DNA of 9,755 nucleotides from Asaia bogorensis (GCA_945886995.1 CAMCZJ010000117.1:1-9755), one strand, 5' to 3'; numbered from the stretch's first letter, positions 1 through 7,541 are shown. Numbers and translations are program-made. The notes: generated by a model not told the origin, from the sequence alone.

Positions 1-830
1 TGATGGGCAGCGGCGTTTGGGCCGGCATTTACACGCAGGAAAAAGCCTATGGCCTGCGCGATGTGGATGGCGTGAGTGTGGGTGATGCGCTGGATGCCAT
101 TGGCTATAAGGGCCCGCATAAGGCCGCCCCCTTCCCGGCTGATGCCTATTTCGAATTGCATATCGAACAGGGCCCGATCCTGGAACGCGAAGGCAAGCAG
201 ATTGGCGTGGTCACCGGCGCTCAGGCGCAGGTTTGGTATGATGCGGTGATCATCGGGCAAGACAGCCACGCCGGCACCACGCCGCCTTCCGCGCGGCGCG
301 ATGCGCTGGTGGCCGCCGCGCGCGTGATTGAACGTGTGGATCAGTTGATGCGCGCGCGGGGCGAGGATGGCCGCGGCACCGTCGGCTTCCTGCAAGTGCT
401 GCCCGCCAGCCGCAATGTGGTGCCGGGCGAAGTGCGCTTCAGCGTCGAATTCCGCCACCCGTCAGACGCGCAAATCCAGGGCCTTTCCGAAAGCTTCCCG
501 GAAGAAGCACGCAAGCTTGTCGAAGCCAATGGCTGCAAGCTTGAATTGACCGAGCTGTTCCGCATCCCCGCGCAGCCCTTTGATGCTTCCTGCGTTGACC
601 TGGTGCGCCAAGCCGCCAAGCGCCTTGGCTTGCCCTCGCGCGAGATCATTTCGGGCGCCGGCCATGATGCGGTTTATGTCGCGCGTTCCGTGCCGACTGC
701 GATGATCTTCACGCCCTGCAAGGATGGGCTTTCGCATAACGAGGCAGAAAGCATCATGCCGGAAGAAGCCGAAGCAGGCTGCCAGGTGCTGTTTGAAGCG
801 GTGGTGGCGCGGGCCAATCGCGCCTTGTGA
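1..830 (+). CDS. M20-family Zn-dependent hydantoinase/carbamoylase-type amidohydrolase (5'-truncated)
   Basis: This is the C-terminal part (about 275 residues of a family usually near 400-420) of an amidohydrolase that cleaves N-carbamoyl amino acids, allantoate or ureidopropionate-like compounds. The exact substrate cannot be read from the sequence. Numbering from the ATG at base 3, visible signatures are ELHIEQGP (residues 51-58, His53 a metal ligand in the family), the dimerisation/lid motif SHAGTTP (88-94), the substrate-binding arginine in EFRHP (Arg151), SGAGHDA (217-223) and SHNEAE (244-249, His245 the last metal ligand). The N-terminal catalytic part with the other zinc ligands lies outside the window. 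The ATG at base 3 falls in a conserved internal GSGVWAG segment, so I do not take it as the true start. The gene ends in TGA and converges on the minus-strand VIT gene 10 bases away. It has no evident functional link to the other genes. Confidence 0.9.
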   Translation, partial: MGSGVWAGIYTQEKAYGLRDVDGVSVGDALDAIGYKGPHKAAPFPADAYFELHIEQGPILEREGKQIGVVTGAQAQVWYDAVIIGQDSHAGTTPPSARRDALVAAARVIERVDQLMRARGEDGRGTVGFLQVLPASRNVVPGEVRFSVEFRHPSDAQIQGLSESFPEEARKLVEANGCKLELTELFRIPAQPFDASCVDLVRQAAKRLGLPSREIISGAGHDAVYVARSVPTAMIFTPCKDGLSHNEAESIMPEEAEAGCQVLFEAVVARANRAL

Positions 831-853
831 GGTGCGCGGCTTAGCCGCCCACC
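831..853. terminator. Hairpin at convergent gene junction, possible bidirectional terminator
   Basis: Ten-base arms (831-840 and 844-853) pair with a single C-C mismatch around a three-base loop. The loop TTA is the reverse complement of the TAA stop codon of the minus-strand VIT gene. The position, immediately after the TGA of the plus-strand amidohydrolase, suits a shared terminator. Neither side has a T-tract, so intrinsic termination is uncertain, and it may only be a structured junction. Confidence 0.35.
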
Positions 854-1596
854 AGCTTTGCCACTATATAGGCCACACCGGCGGCCAGCCCGCCAATCAG
901 CAGCGTCTGCGCCGCGCCGCGCCCCGCAGGCAGGCCGGTCGCTTTCGCTTTCAGCCAGCCAAACCCCGCCAGCGCCACGCCCGTGATGCAGGCGGAAATC
1001 ACCAAGGCCTGTTGCGTGCTGTCCAGCAGCATATAGGGCGATAGTGGCAATAGCCCGCCAACCACATAGGCGCCGCCAATCGTGATGGCTGAGCGCGCCG
1101 CGCGATCGGGCTGCGGTTCCTTCAAATCCAATTCAAACCGCATCATGAAATCCACCCAGCGCCGCTTATCGGCGCAGATGCTGTCCACCGCCGCGCGCAG
1201 CGCATCACCGCGCACGCCATAACGATGCAGGATTGCGGCCACTTCCCAGCGTTCGCGATCCGGGTAGATTTCGGTTTCTTCTTCTTCGCGCCGGCGTTCA
1301 GCCGCGAAATGATCGGCATCCGTGCGCGCGGCAAGGTAGCCGCCAAGCCCCATGGCTACGCAGCCCGCAGCAATCTCGGCCAGGCCCGCTGTGACAATCA
1401 GCGGGTTGGCGGCAACAGCGCCTGACAATGCAGCAGCTAGTGCGAAGGGTACGGTCAGGCCATCAGCAGTGCCGATCACCAGATCACGCACCACCTCATT
1501 CTGCGTGAAATGGCGTTCCTCATGCGGTGGGCCGGGCGGCATGGGCCAAAGCCCGTCGCGGCTCGGCGCTTCGGATTCGGGGGGCTGCGTGCTCAT
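841..1596 (-). CDS. VIT1/CCC1-family Fe2+/Mn2+ transporter
   Basis: This 251-residue membrane protein belongs to the VIT family (plant VIT1, yeast CCC1), which moves ferrous iron or manganese out of the cytosol, usually by proton exchange. After a proline-rich 30-residue head come TM1 and TM2 (about 42-92), a charged cytosolic loop (about 93-165) and TM3-TM5 (about 170-186, 195-214, 230-249). DGLTVPFAL (45-53) and MGLGGYLAA (82-90) are family hallmarks. Asp45, Met82, Glu104, Glu107, Glu115, Glu118, Met151 and Glu155 line up, at a constant offset of two, with the ligands I recall for Eucalyptus VIT1. The fused ferritin-like domain of MbfA-type proteins is absent. The gene starts 33 bases after the ATPase stop, with only a weak ribosome binding site (CTGAG next to the ATG), which suggests the same transcript. 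Fe versus Mn specificity cannot be decided. Confidence 0.9.
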   Translation of the reverse strand: MSTQPPESEAPSRDGLWPMPPGPPHEERHFTQNEVVRDLVIGTADGLTVPFALAAALSGAVAANPLIVTAGLAEIAAGCVAMGLGGYLAARTDADHFAAERRREEEETEIYPDRERWEVAAILHRYGVRGDALRAAVDSICADKRRWVDFMMRFELDLKEPQPDRAARSAITIGGAYVVGGLLPLSPYMLLDSTQQALVISACITGVALAGFGWLKAKATGLPAGRGAAQTLLIGGLAAGVAYIVAKLVGG

Positions 1597-1629
1597 CTCA
1601 GAATTGGCTTTAGCCTAAAATGCACGGGT

Positions 1630-3930
1630 TTAGCGAGGGGAAGCATGCACGGCCTCCTCAGGCCCGGTCAGGCCCGCCAAAGCTTCCTCCTCCGCGGTCA
1701 GATGCAGCGCCAGCAGCGCTTCCAGCGCAAATAGGGTGCGCCGCAGCGCGGGCGTCACTTCGGTAAAGCCCCCCGGCGCTTCGGCAAGGGGCAAAAGGCT
1801 CGAAAACCGATCCGCCAGCCCCTCGATTTCAGTATGCATCCGCAGCAATACCCCAAGCGGGTCCTGCCCACCCAGGCGCGCCGCAGCTTCCGGGTAAAGC
1901 GCGCTTTCCTCAGCGGCTTGATGCGGCAGCAATTCATCGCGCAGCCGCCGTTCAAGTGCGCGCAATGCGGCAAGCTGCGCGGGGCCTTCATGCAGCGTCT
2001 CACCCGCGCCGCGCAACGCCTCGGCCAGGTCACGCAAACCCGCATGTTCGGCAACGCGGTCCGAAAGCCCAGCCTCATGCGAAAGCCGCACCACGGCGCC
2101 ATCCTTTCCGGGCAGCAGGGCGCGGAGCGCATACAGGATGGCCGCGACATCAATCGCTTCCTGCAATAGCGCGCCGGCAAGTGGGCTCAGCCAGCCGAAA
2201 GCTGCCGCCATCATGGCCAGTAGCGAAAGCCCAATGCCAAGCAAAATGGCCTGCAAGGCAATGCGCCGGGCGCGCCGCGCAATGGAAATGGCTTCCGCCA
2301 CGCGGTCCAACCTATCCGCCAGCAGCACCACATCGCCCGCTTCTGCCGCTGCCGCCGTGCCATGCGCGCCCATGGCAATGCCGACATCAGCCGCGGCCAG
2401 CACCGGCGCGTCATTGACGCCATCGCCCACCATGGCAACCGGGCCATTCACGGCCTCAGCGCGCAGGGCGATCAGCTTCCCTTCCGGGTCGCGATCCGCA
2501 AGCATGGCATCCAAGCGGAGCGCCGCCGCGATGGGGGTGGCAGCGGCGGCGCGGTCCCCCGTCACCATCAGGATGCGCGCAATGCCAAGCTCGCGGAGTG
2601 CCCGCACCGCGCGGGGCGCTTCTTCGCGCAGCCCATCCGCCATGATGAAGGCCGCCGCCGCGCGCCCTTCCACGGCCAGCCAGCCGACCGAACCGGCAGC
2701 ACTTACCAAGGCCGCTGCGAAAAGCCCGTTTTCGGGGCCCATGCCTTGGCCGATTAGAAAGCCCTCACTGCCAAGGGTCACCACCTTGCCATCCACCAGG
2801 CCGGAAAGCCCGCCGCCTGGGGTTTCCTCAACGCTCTCGGGGATGGGCAGATCAAAGCCCCGGGCGCGCGCCGTGGCGACCAGCGCAACCGAGACCGGGT
2901 GCGTGGAAGCCTGGGCGAGCGAGGCCGCGAGCCGTAGCGCCGCATCGCGGCCAAGCGCGGGATCAGCCTCAATCCCCGCAAGCCGTGGCCTGCCGGGTGT
3001 CAGCGTGCCGGTCTTGTCGAAAATCACGGTGCGAATGCGCGCTAGCCGTTCCAGCGCGGCGCCGCCCTTCACCACAATGCCGCGCCGCGCCGCGCGGCCA
3101 ATGCCGGCGATGAGTGCAATGGGTGCGGCCAGAATAAGCGGGCAGGGGGTGGCCACTACCAGCACCGCCAGCGCGCGGCGCGGGTCGCCTGAAATCAGCC
3201 AGGCCGCGCCGGCCAGGCAGCAGGTCAGGATGATGAAGGCAATGGCCCATTGATCCGCAAGCCGCACCAGCGGCGCGCGGGATTGCGACGCGGCTTGGGT
3301 CAGCCGGATGATGGCGGCGTAGGTGCTGCCGGCAGCCCCCGCGCTGGCGCGCATGCGAAAGGCGCTGCCGGCATTCACCGCGCCGCTGCGGAGCCGCGCC
3401 CCTTGGGCCAGCGCAACGGGCAGCGGTTCGCCAGTCAGCATGCTTTCATCAAGCGTCGCGCCGGCATCTTCCAGCGTGCCATCGGCGGGCACGGTTTCTC
3501 CGGGGCGGACCAGCAGCAGGTCATCTGGCGCTATGGCATCCAGCGTGACTTCTGTGATCTCGCCATTGCTGATGCGCGCCGCACCGCGCGGGGCGCGTGC
3601 CAGAAGATCAGTCAGTGCCCCTTGCGCGCGGCCCTCGGCCCAGGCTTCCAAAGCCTCGCCACCCGCCACCATCAGCGCGATCACCGCGGCGGCTGCGGCT
3701 TCATCAAGCGCCAACGCGCCCAGGATGGAGAAAAGCGCAATCACATCCACGCCAAGCCGTCCCCCGATAAGGGAACGGATCACGCCAATCGCCACATGCA
3801 GCGCAACAGGCAGGGATGCCGCCGCCCAGGCAATGCTGGCATAGGAAGGGTAATCCGCGACATGCAGCGCAATGCCAGCAACAAGCCCTGCCAGCACCCA
3901 GGCCAGCAGCAGCCGCGCGCGGTTATTCAC
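1630..3930 (-). CDS. P1B-5-like heavy-metal P-type ATPase with C-terminal hemerythrin-like domain (Ni/Fe exporter, Nia/CtpD-like)
   Basis: This is an inner-membrane metal-exporting ATPase of 766 residues from the GTG start chosen here. Motifs seen are TGE (166-168), TPC in TM6 (261-263), phosphorylation motif DKTGT (305-309), P1B-specific HP (344-345), TGD (457-459) and GDGVNDAP (502-509). There are about eight membrane segments: four before the actuator domain, then about 228-248, 251-278, 557-579 and 581-605. TM8 carries QEAID (590-594). No N-terminal CxxC or His-rich metal-binding domain exists. Residues about 621-754 form a hemerythrin-like four-helix domain with candidate diiron ligands His629, His670, Glu674, His699, His743 and Glu747. 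TPC plus a hemerythrin domain is the P1B-5 arrangement, whose studied member (Sinorhizobium Nia) handles Ni and Fe; substrate here is inference. The GTG has GGGG seven bases upstream and overlaps rodA by 8 bases. An in-frame ATG at 3963 would add 11 residues and a 41-base overlap but lacks a ribosome binding site. Confidence 0.92.
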   Translation of the reverse strand: MNNRARLLLAWVLAGLVAGIALHVADYPSYASIAWAAASLPVALHVAIGVIRSLIGGRLGVDVIALFSILGALALDEAAAAAVIALMVAGGEALEAWAEGRAQGALTDLLARAPRGAARISNGEITEVTLDAIAPDDLLLVRPGETVPADGTLEDAGATLDESMLTGEPLPVALAQGARLRSGAVNAGSAFRMRASAGAAGSTYAAIIRLTQAASQSRAPLVRLADQWAIAFIILTCCLAGAAWLISGDPRRALAVLVVATPCPLILAAPIALIAGIGRAARRGIVVKGGAALERLARIRTVIFDKTGTLTPGRPRLAGIEADPALGRDAALRLAASLAQASTHPVSVALVATARARGFDLPIPESVEETPGGGLSGLVDGKVVTLGSEGFLIGQGMGPENGLFAAALVSAAGSVGWLAVEGRAAAAFIMADGLREEAPRAVRALRELGIARILMVTGDRAAAATPIAAALRLDAMLADRDPEGKLIALRAEAVNGPVAMVGDGVNDAPVLAAADVGIAMGAHGTAAAAEAGDVVLLADRLDRVAEAISIARRARRIALQAILLGIGLSLLAMMAAAFGWLSPLAGALLQEAIDVAAILYALRALLPGKDGAVVRLSHEAGLSDRVAEHAGLRDLAEALRGAGETLHEGPAQLAALRALERRLRDELLPHQAAEESALYPEAAARLGGQDPLGVLLRMHTEIEGLADRFSSLLPLAEAPGGFTEVTPALRRTLFALEALLALHLTAEEEALAGLTGPEEAVHASPR

Positions 3931-5068
3931 GCATAGGCCCCAATTCGGTATCTCGATGGACATGGGCTGAAAGCAGCAGGCCGAAGCCGATCATCACGGT
4001 CAGCATGGCCGAACCGCCATGGCTGATCAGCGGCAGCGGCACCCCGCCCACCGGAATGGCCCCCGTGACCATGGCAACATTCACAAAGACATAAAGGAAG
4101 AAATTTGTGCCAAGCCCAATCGCGAGCAGCCGACCAAATTGATGGCGCGATCGGAAAGCGACGATGTAGCAGAACACAATCACCGCCAGCAGTATGGACA
4201 GCGTTGCGATAGCGCCTGTGAAGCCGAATTCCTCGGCGATCAGGGTGAAGATGAAATCTGTTTGCTTTTCCGGCAGGAAGTTCAAATGCCCCTGCGTGCC
4301 TTGCAGGAAGCCCTTGCCCCACATACCGCCCGAACCCAGCGCGATCTTGGATTGGATGATATTGTAGCCCGCGCCGAGTGGATCGCTTTCAGGATCAAGG
4401 AAGGTCGTGATGCGCGCGCGTTGGTAATCGCGCAAATGGTCATAGACGATGGGGGCGGCGATGGCGGCGGCCCCGAACATAAGGCCGAATTTCCACCAGC
4501 GCATGCCTGCCGCCCAAAACACGGCGGCGCCAATCATGGCGGTGATCAGCGCGGTACCCAGATTAGGCTGCTTCAAGATCAAACCGACCGGCAGCAATAC
4601 CATGAGCGCTGGCGGGATCAGGAAAAACGGATTGCCCATGCGTTCCCAGGACGCACGATGAAACCAGGCCGCCAGCGCCAGCGCCAGCATGATCTTCATC
4701 AGCTCCGATGGCTGCAACTGCACCGGGCCAAGATCCAGCCAGCGTTGCGCGCCCTTGCCAACATTGCCATGAAACAGCACCAGCACCAGCAAGCCGAACG
4801 CTACCGCGTAGCCAACCCAAGCGAAGCGCAGGATCACCCTGATATCAATGAAGGCGATGCTCAGCATGATCACCAAACAGAAGCCAAAGCGCAACGCGTG
4901 TTTCTGCGCATAGGCATCAGCGTTGCCGCTGCCTGCTGTCCAGAGCGCGACATAGCCAATGGCAGCAATGCCGCCCAGCAGCAGCACAAAAAGCCAAGGC
5001 ACGCGCCAAAGCTTGGAAACCAGGCCAGCGCCGCGACTTTCCGTGAGCAGCCGACGTTCGAAAATCAT
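3923..5068 (-). CDS. rodA: RodA, SEDS peptidoglycan glycosyltransferase of the elongasome
   Basis: RodA polymerises lipid II into glycan strands during lateral-wall growth, paired with PBP2. The 381-residue polytopic protein has about ten hydrophobic segments from residue 24 on. SEDS hallmarks are GAQRWLDLGPVQLQPSELMK (106-125), LKQPNLGTAL (165-174), the loop FLPEKQTDFIF (264-274) whose Asp271 corresponds to the essential aspartate of RodA, and SHGGSAML (349-356) near the C-terminus. The reading frame is open upstream to base 5263, but that extension is hydrophilic junk read inside mrdA. The ATG at 5068 gives a normal-length protein, lies 8 bases after GGAG (5077-5080), and overlaps the mrdA stop in an ATGA arrangement. 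The stop codon lies inside the start of the metal ATPase gene. Confidence 0.97.
   Translation of the reverse strand: MIFERRLLTESRGAGLVSKLWRVPWLFVLLLGGIAAIGYVALWTAGSGNADAYAQKHALRFGFCLVIMLSIAFIDIRVILRFAWVGYAVAFGLLVLVLFHGNVGKGAQRWLDLGPVQLQPSELMKIMLALALAAWFHRASWERMGNPFFLIPPALMVLLPVGLILKQPNLGTALITAMIGAAVFWAAGMRWWKFGLMFGAAAIAAPIVYDHLRDYQRARITTFLDPESDPLGAGYNIIQSKIALGSGGMWGKGFLQGTQGHLNFLPEKQTDFIFTLIAEEFGFTGAIATLSILLAVIVFCYIVAFRSRHQFGRLLAIGLGTNFFLYVFVNVAMVTGAIPVGGVPLPLISHGGSAMLTVMIGFGLLLSAHVHRDTELGPMRE
3938..3941 (-). promoter_or_regulatory. Weak ribosome binding site supporting the GTG start of the metal ATPase
   Basis: GGGG on the minus strand lies seven bases before the GTG at 3930, within the last codons of rodA. 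The alternative ATG at 3963 is preceded by a pyrimidine-rich stretch without any Shine-Dalgarno-like sequence. This favours the GTG, though only modestly. Confidence 0.35.
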
Positions 5069-6972
5069 CGGCCAAGCTCCGCCACGCGCGGGTCGCGCGG
5101 CGTGGGTGTGATGGGCAGGCGCTGGAAGGCTTCCACCATGATATCGCGCGCGAGCGGTGCTGCAGCGCCCGACCCACTGGTGCCATGCTCCACAATCACT
5201 GAAAGTGCGAAGACCGGGTTTTCGTAAGGTGCGTAAGCGACAAATAGCGCGTGTGGTCGCCATTCGCGCGGCAGGTTGGCGACGTTGAAGCCCCTTTCGC
5301 GCTGTTCGCGGGAAACGCGCCTAACCTGCGTGGTGCCAGTCTTGCCTGCCATGACGCCGAGTTGCCCGGGCAGCCTCGCGACACCCGCAGTGCCGCCGCC
5401 ATTGACCACCGCCCACATGGCTTCGCGCACCACGCGCAAATCGGCTTCAGGAATGCCGAGCGATGGCCAATCCTCGGGCTTGCCACCGCGCACCGGCTGG
5501 CCGGCAATGGCCCGCGTGAGATGCGGCTGCACCGCGCGCCCGGTGGCAAGCCGCGCGGTCATCACTGCAAGGGATAGCGGGGTCAGCTGATAGAAGCCCT
5601 GGCCGATGCCATGCACAATGGTATCGCCAATATTCCAAGGGTGGCCTTGTGCTTGCCGCCAGGCGCGGGTGGGTACCAGCCCGCGGCGCGTGCCGGGCAA
5701 TTCAATGTCCAAATCCACGCCAAGGCCAAAGCGCGTGGACATGGCGGCGATTTTATCCATGCCCGTCCGGCGCGCCATTTCGTAGAAATAAACATCGCAA
5801 CTTGCCGAAATGGCGGTACGCATATTCATGCCGCCATGGCCGCTTTGCTTATGGCAATGAAAGCGTGTGTCGCCGAAATCGAAATGCCCAGGGCAGTGGA
5901 CGATATCGCCGGGCCGGCAGACCTTGGCTTCCAGCGCCGCCAGCGCCACCACCATCTTGAAGGTAGATCCCGGCGCATAAAGCCCATTGGTCGCCTTGTT
6001 GATCAGCGGCGTGGAACGGGATGCGGTCCATTGCCGCCATTGCGCGGCGCTGACGCCGGAATTGAAGATATTGGGGTCAAAGGATGGCTTGGTCGCCATG
6101 GCCAGAACCTCGCCATTGCGTGCATCCAAAAGCACGGCCGTGGTGCCTTCATCAATCTTATCGCGTATTGCCTTTTGCAGCCCGGTATCTACCGAAATCT
6201 GTACATCCTGGCCGGGGATGCCTTCACGTCGGTCCAATTCACGGATCACGCGGCCAAGCGCATTCACCTCAACCTGCACCGTACCGGCGCGCCCACGCAG
6301 CACGCGGTCATGAAAGCGTTCAAGCCCCGCGCGGCCCACACGCATACCAGGCAGATGCACCAGCCCTTCCTCACCGGCTTCCTGTTCAGTGGGCGTACCG
6401 ACATAGCCAAGCACATGCGCCAGATGTTCGGTTTCGGGATAGATGCGGGTCGTGCCCATATCCACCGATACGCCGGGCAGGTCTGGGGCATTCACCTCAA
6501 TCGCCGCCATTTCCTCCCAGCTTAGGAATTCGCGCAGGATCACGGGCACGAAACGGCGATTACGCCTGATATCGCGTTCAATCCGCGCCTTTTCATGATC
6601 ATACAAGGGCACAATGCGGGAGAAGGTTTCGATCGTTGCGGTCACATCAGCGGTTTGTTCCGCAACCAGCAGCGCACGCCAATTCAGCCGATTGCCCGCC
6701 ACCACATCACCGCGCCTATCAAGGATGCGCCCGCGCGGTGGGGCGAAAAGCCTTGCACTGACGCGGTTTTCTTCCGCGAGTGTCGCGTAGCGCCGACCTT
6801 CTTCAATTTGCAACCGATAAAGCCGATGCCCCAGGAAGCCAACTGCGCCCAATTGCATCACCCCGAGCAGCGCCGCGCGGCGCGTGAAGATCGTCCGCCG
6901 GCGTTCTTCTTCCCGCTTGATGTTGGTATTGGCGCCAAAGCCGGAAGCGCGCCGCCCGGGCCAGAGCTTCAT
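5065..6972 (-). CDS. mrdA: Penicillin-binding protein 2, elongasome transpeptidase
   Basis: PBP2 is the class B (transpeptidase-only) penicillin-binding protein that crosslinks peptidoglycan made by RodA. The 635-residue protein has a basic N-terminal tail, one membrane anchor (about 32-50), a pedestal domain starting around the RVSARLFAPPRGRILDRRG region (about 70-88), and a C-terminal transpeptidase domain from about 255. Active-site motifs are STFK (336-339, nucleophile Ser336), SCD (391-393) and KTGT (544-547). Cys360, Cys373, His379 and Cys392 are spaced like the zinc-site region described for Acinetobacter PBP2, which suggests a structural zinc near the active site (inference). GGAG (6981-6984) lies eight bases before the ATG. 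It overlaps mreD upstream and rodA downstream by 4 bases each, so the three are probably translationally coupled. Confidence 0.97.
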   Translation of the reverse strand: MKLWPGRRASGFGANTNIKREEERRRTIFTRRAALLGVMQLGAVGFLGHRLYRLQIEEGRRYATLAEENRVSARLFAPPRGRILDRRGDVVAGNRLNWRALLVAEQTADVTATIETFSRIVPLYDHEKARIERDIRRNRRFVPVILREFLSWEEMAAIEVNAPDLPGVSVDMGTTRIYPETEHLAHVLGYVGTPTEQEAGEEGLVHLPGMRVGRAGLERFHDRVLRGRAGTVQVEVNALGRVIRELDRREGIPGQDVQISVDTGLQKAIRDKIDEGTTAVLLDARNGEVLAMATKPSFDPNIFNSGVSAAQWRQWTASRSTPLINKATNGLYAPGSTFKMVVALAALEAKVCRPGDIVHCPGHFDFGDTRFHCHKQSGHGGMNMRTAISASCDVYFYEMARRTGMDKIAAMSTRFGLGVDLDIELPGTRRGLVPTRAWRQAQGHPWNIGDTIVHGIGQGFYQLTPLSLAVMTARLATGRAVQPHLTRAIAGQPVRGGKPEDWPSLGIPEADLRVVREAMWAVVNGGGTAGVARLPGQLGVMAGKTGTTQVRRVSREQRERGFNVANLPREWRPHALFVAYAPYENPVFALSVIVEHGTSGSGAAAPLARDIMVEAFQRLPITPTPRDPRVAELGR

Positions 6973-7532
6973 GGCAAATTCTCCGCGCGGCGCATCGCCT
7001 CATGCGCGCGAGAGAGGAATGTGGCAATCAGCGGATAAAGCCCGGCGCTCAGCAGCAGCGTGTGGAAAATCGGCTGCCAGGGCGGCAGCGCCAGCAACAA
7101 CAGCCCGGTGAAGCCCCAGGCGAGCAGTGTCGCCACCAAGGCGCCCAAACAGAAGCAGAGCCACACCATGACAAAACCTAGCCGGGCGAGCCAGAAGCGC
7201 AGCCGCATCGCCGCGCCATGCAGCGTGAGCAGCGCGATGATATGCACACCAAGCGGCGCCATGGTCAGCAAATCAAGCAAAAGCCCCAGCAGGAAAACCA
7301 TGGGCGGTGCCATGCCGGCGGGGCGAAACACGGTCCAGAAGCCAATGGCCGGCATGGCCAGCGCGAAGGCCAGCGCCGGCAGCGTGGTGGGCGTTGCCGC
7401 GAAGATCAGCACAAGCGCGGTGGAGACCAGCGGAAAAGCAAGCCTCAGCAGCGCTTCAAGCCGCCGTGCAAAATCCTGCGGCGGTTCCGGGCGCCCGGGG
7501 GGCGGCGCGCGGAGCGGAGCATTGAGTGCCAT
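6969..7532 (-). CDS. mreD: MreD, elongasome inner-membrane protein
   Basis: MreD is a small polytopic membrane protein of the Rod complex that binds MreC and helps activate PBP2-RodA. The 187 residues include a proline-rich cytosolic head of about 28 residues and then five to six hydrophobic segments (about 30-48, 50-66, 74-92, 95-110, 116-148, 155-172). The family signature is the segment FLLGLLLDLLTMAPLG (80-95), with the Asp87 and Pro-Leu-Gly typical of MreD. The sequence is otherwise poorly conserved, so the call leans on its place between mreC and mrdA. The ATG lies 9 bases after the mreC stop. GGTGAT, complementary to the 3' end of 16S rRNA and containing that stop, sits at the right distance and probably serves as ribosome binding site. 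The end overlaps mrdA by 4 bases. Confidence 0.93.
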   Translation of the reverse strand: MALNAPLRAPPPGRPEPPQDFARRLEALLRLAFPLVSTALVLIFAATPTTLPALAFALAMPAIGFWTVFRPAGMAPPMVFLLGLLLDLLTMAPLGVHIIALLTLHGAAMRLRFWLARLGFVMVWLCFCLGALVATLLAWGFTGLLLLALPPWQPIFHTLLLSAGLYPLIATFLSRAHEAMRRAENLP

Positions 7533-7541
7533 GATGGAGAA

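Noticed and set aside
3..5. ATG at base 3 as the real start of the amidohydrolase
   Set aside because: The family is about 400-420 residues and this methionine sits in a conserved internal segment; the N-terminal zinc ligands are missing, so the gene continues off the window.
3117..3180. Copper or zinc exporter (CopA/ZntA type) for the ATPase
   Set aside because: TM6 reads TPC rather than CPC, no N-terminal CxxC domain exists, and the hemerythrin-like tail points to P1B-5.
2138..3253. Long plus-strand open frame (371 codons) opposite the ATPase
   Set aside because: It is antisense to a gene with all P-type ATPase motifs, its translation is Ala/Ser/Arg-rich low-complexity sequence, and it has no family features. 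Typical of high-GC DNA.
4019..5227. Plus-strand open frame (402 codons) opposite rodA and the end of mrdA
   Set aside because: The translation is Gln/His/Arg-rich without domains and lies wholly antisense to rodA/mrdA.
5069..5263. Upstream extension of rodA to an ATG at 5263
   Set aside because: The extra 65 residues lie inside mrdA, are not membrane-like, and are not part of RodA. The ATG at 5068 has a ribosome binding site and an ATGA overlap.
5611..6525. Plus-strand open frame (304 codons) opposite mrdA
   Set aside because: It is antisense to the PBP2 transpeptidase domain and shows no recognisable protein features.
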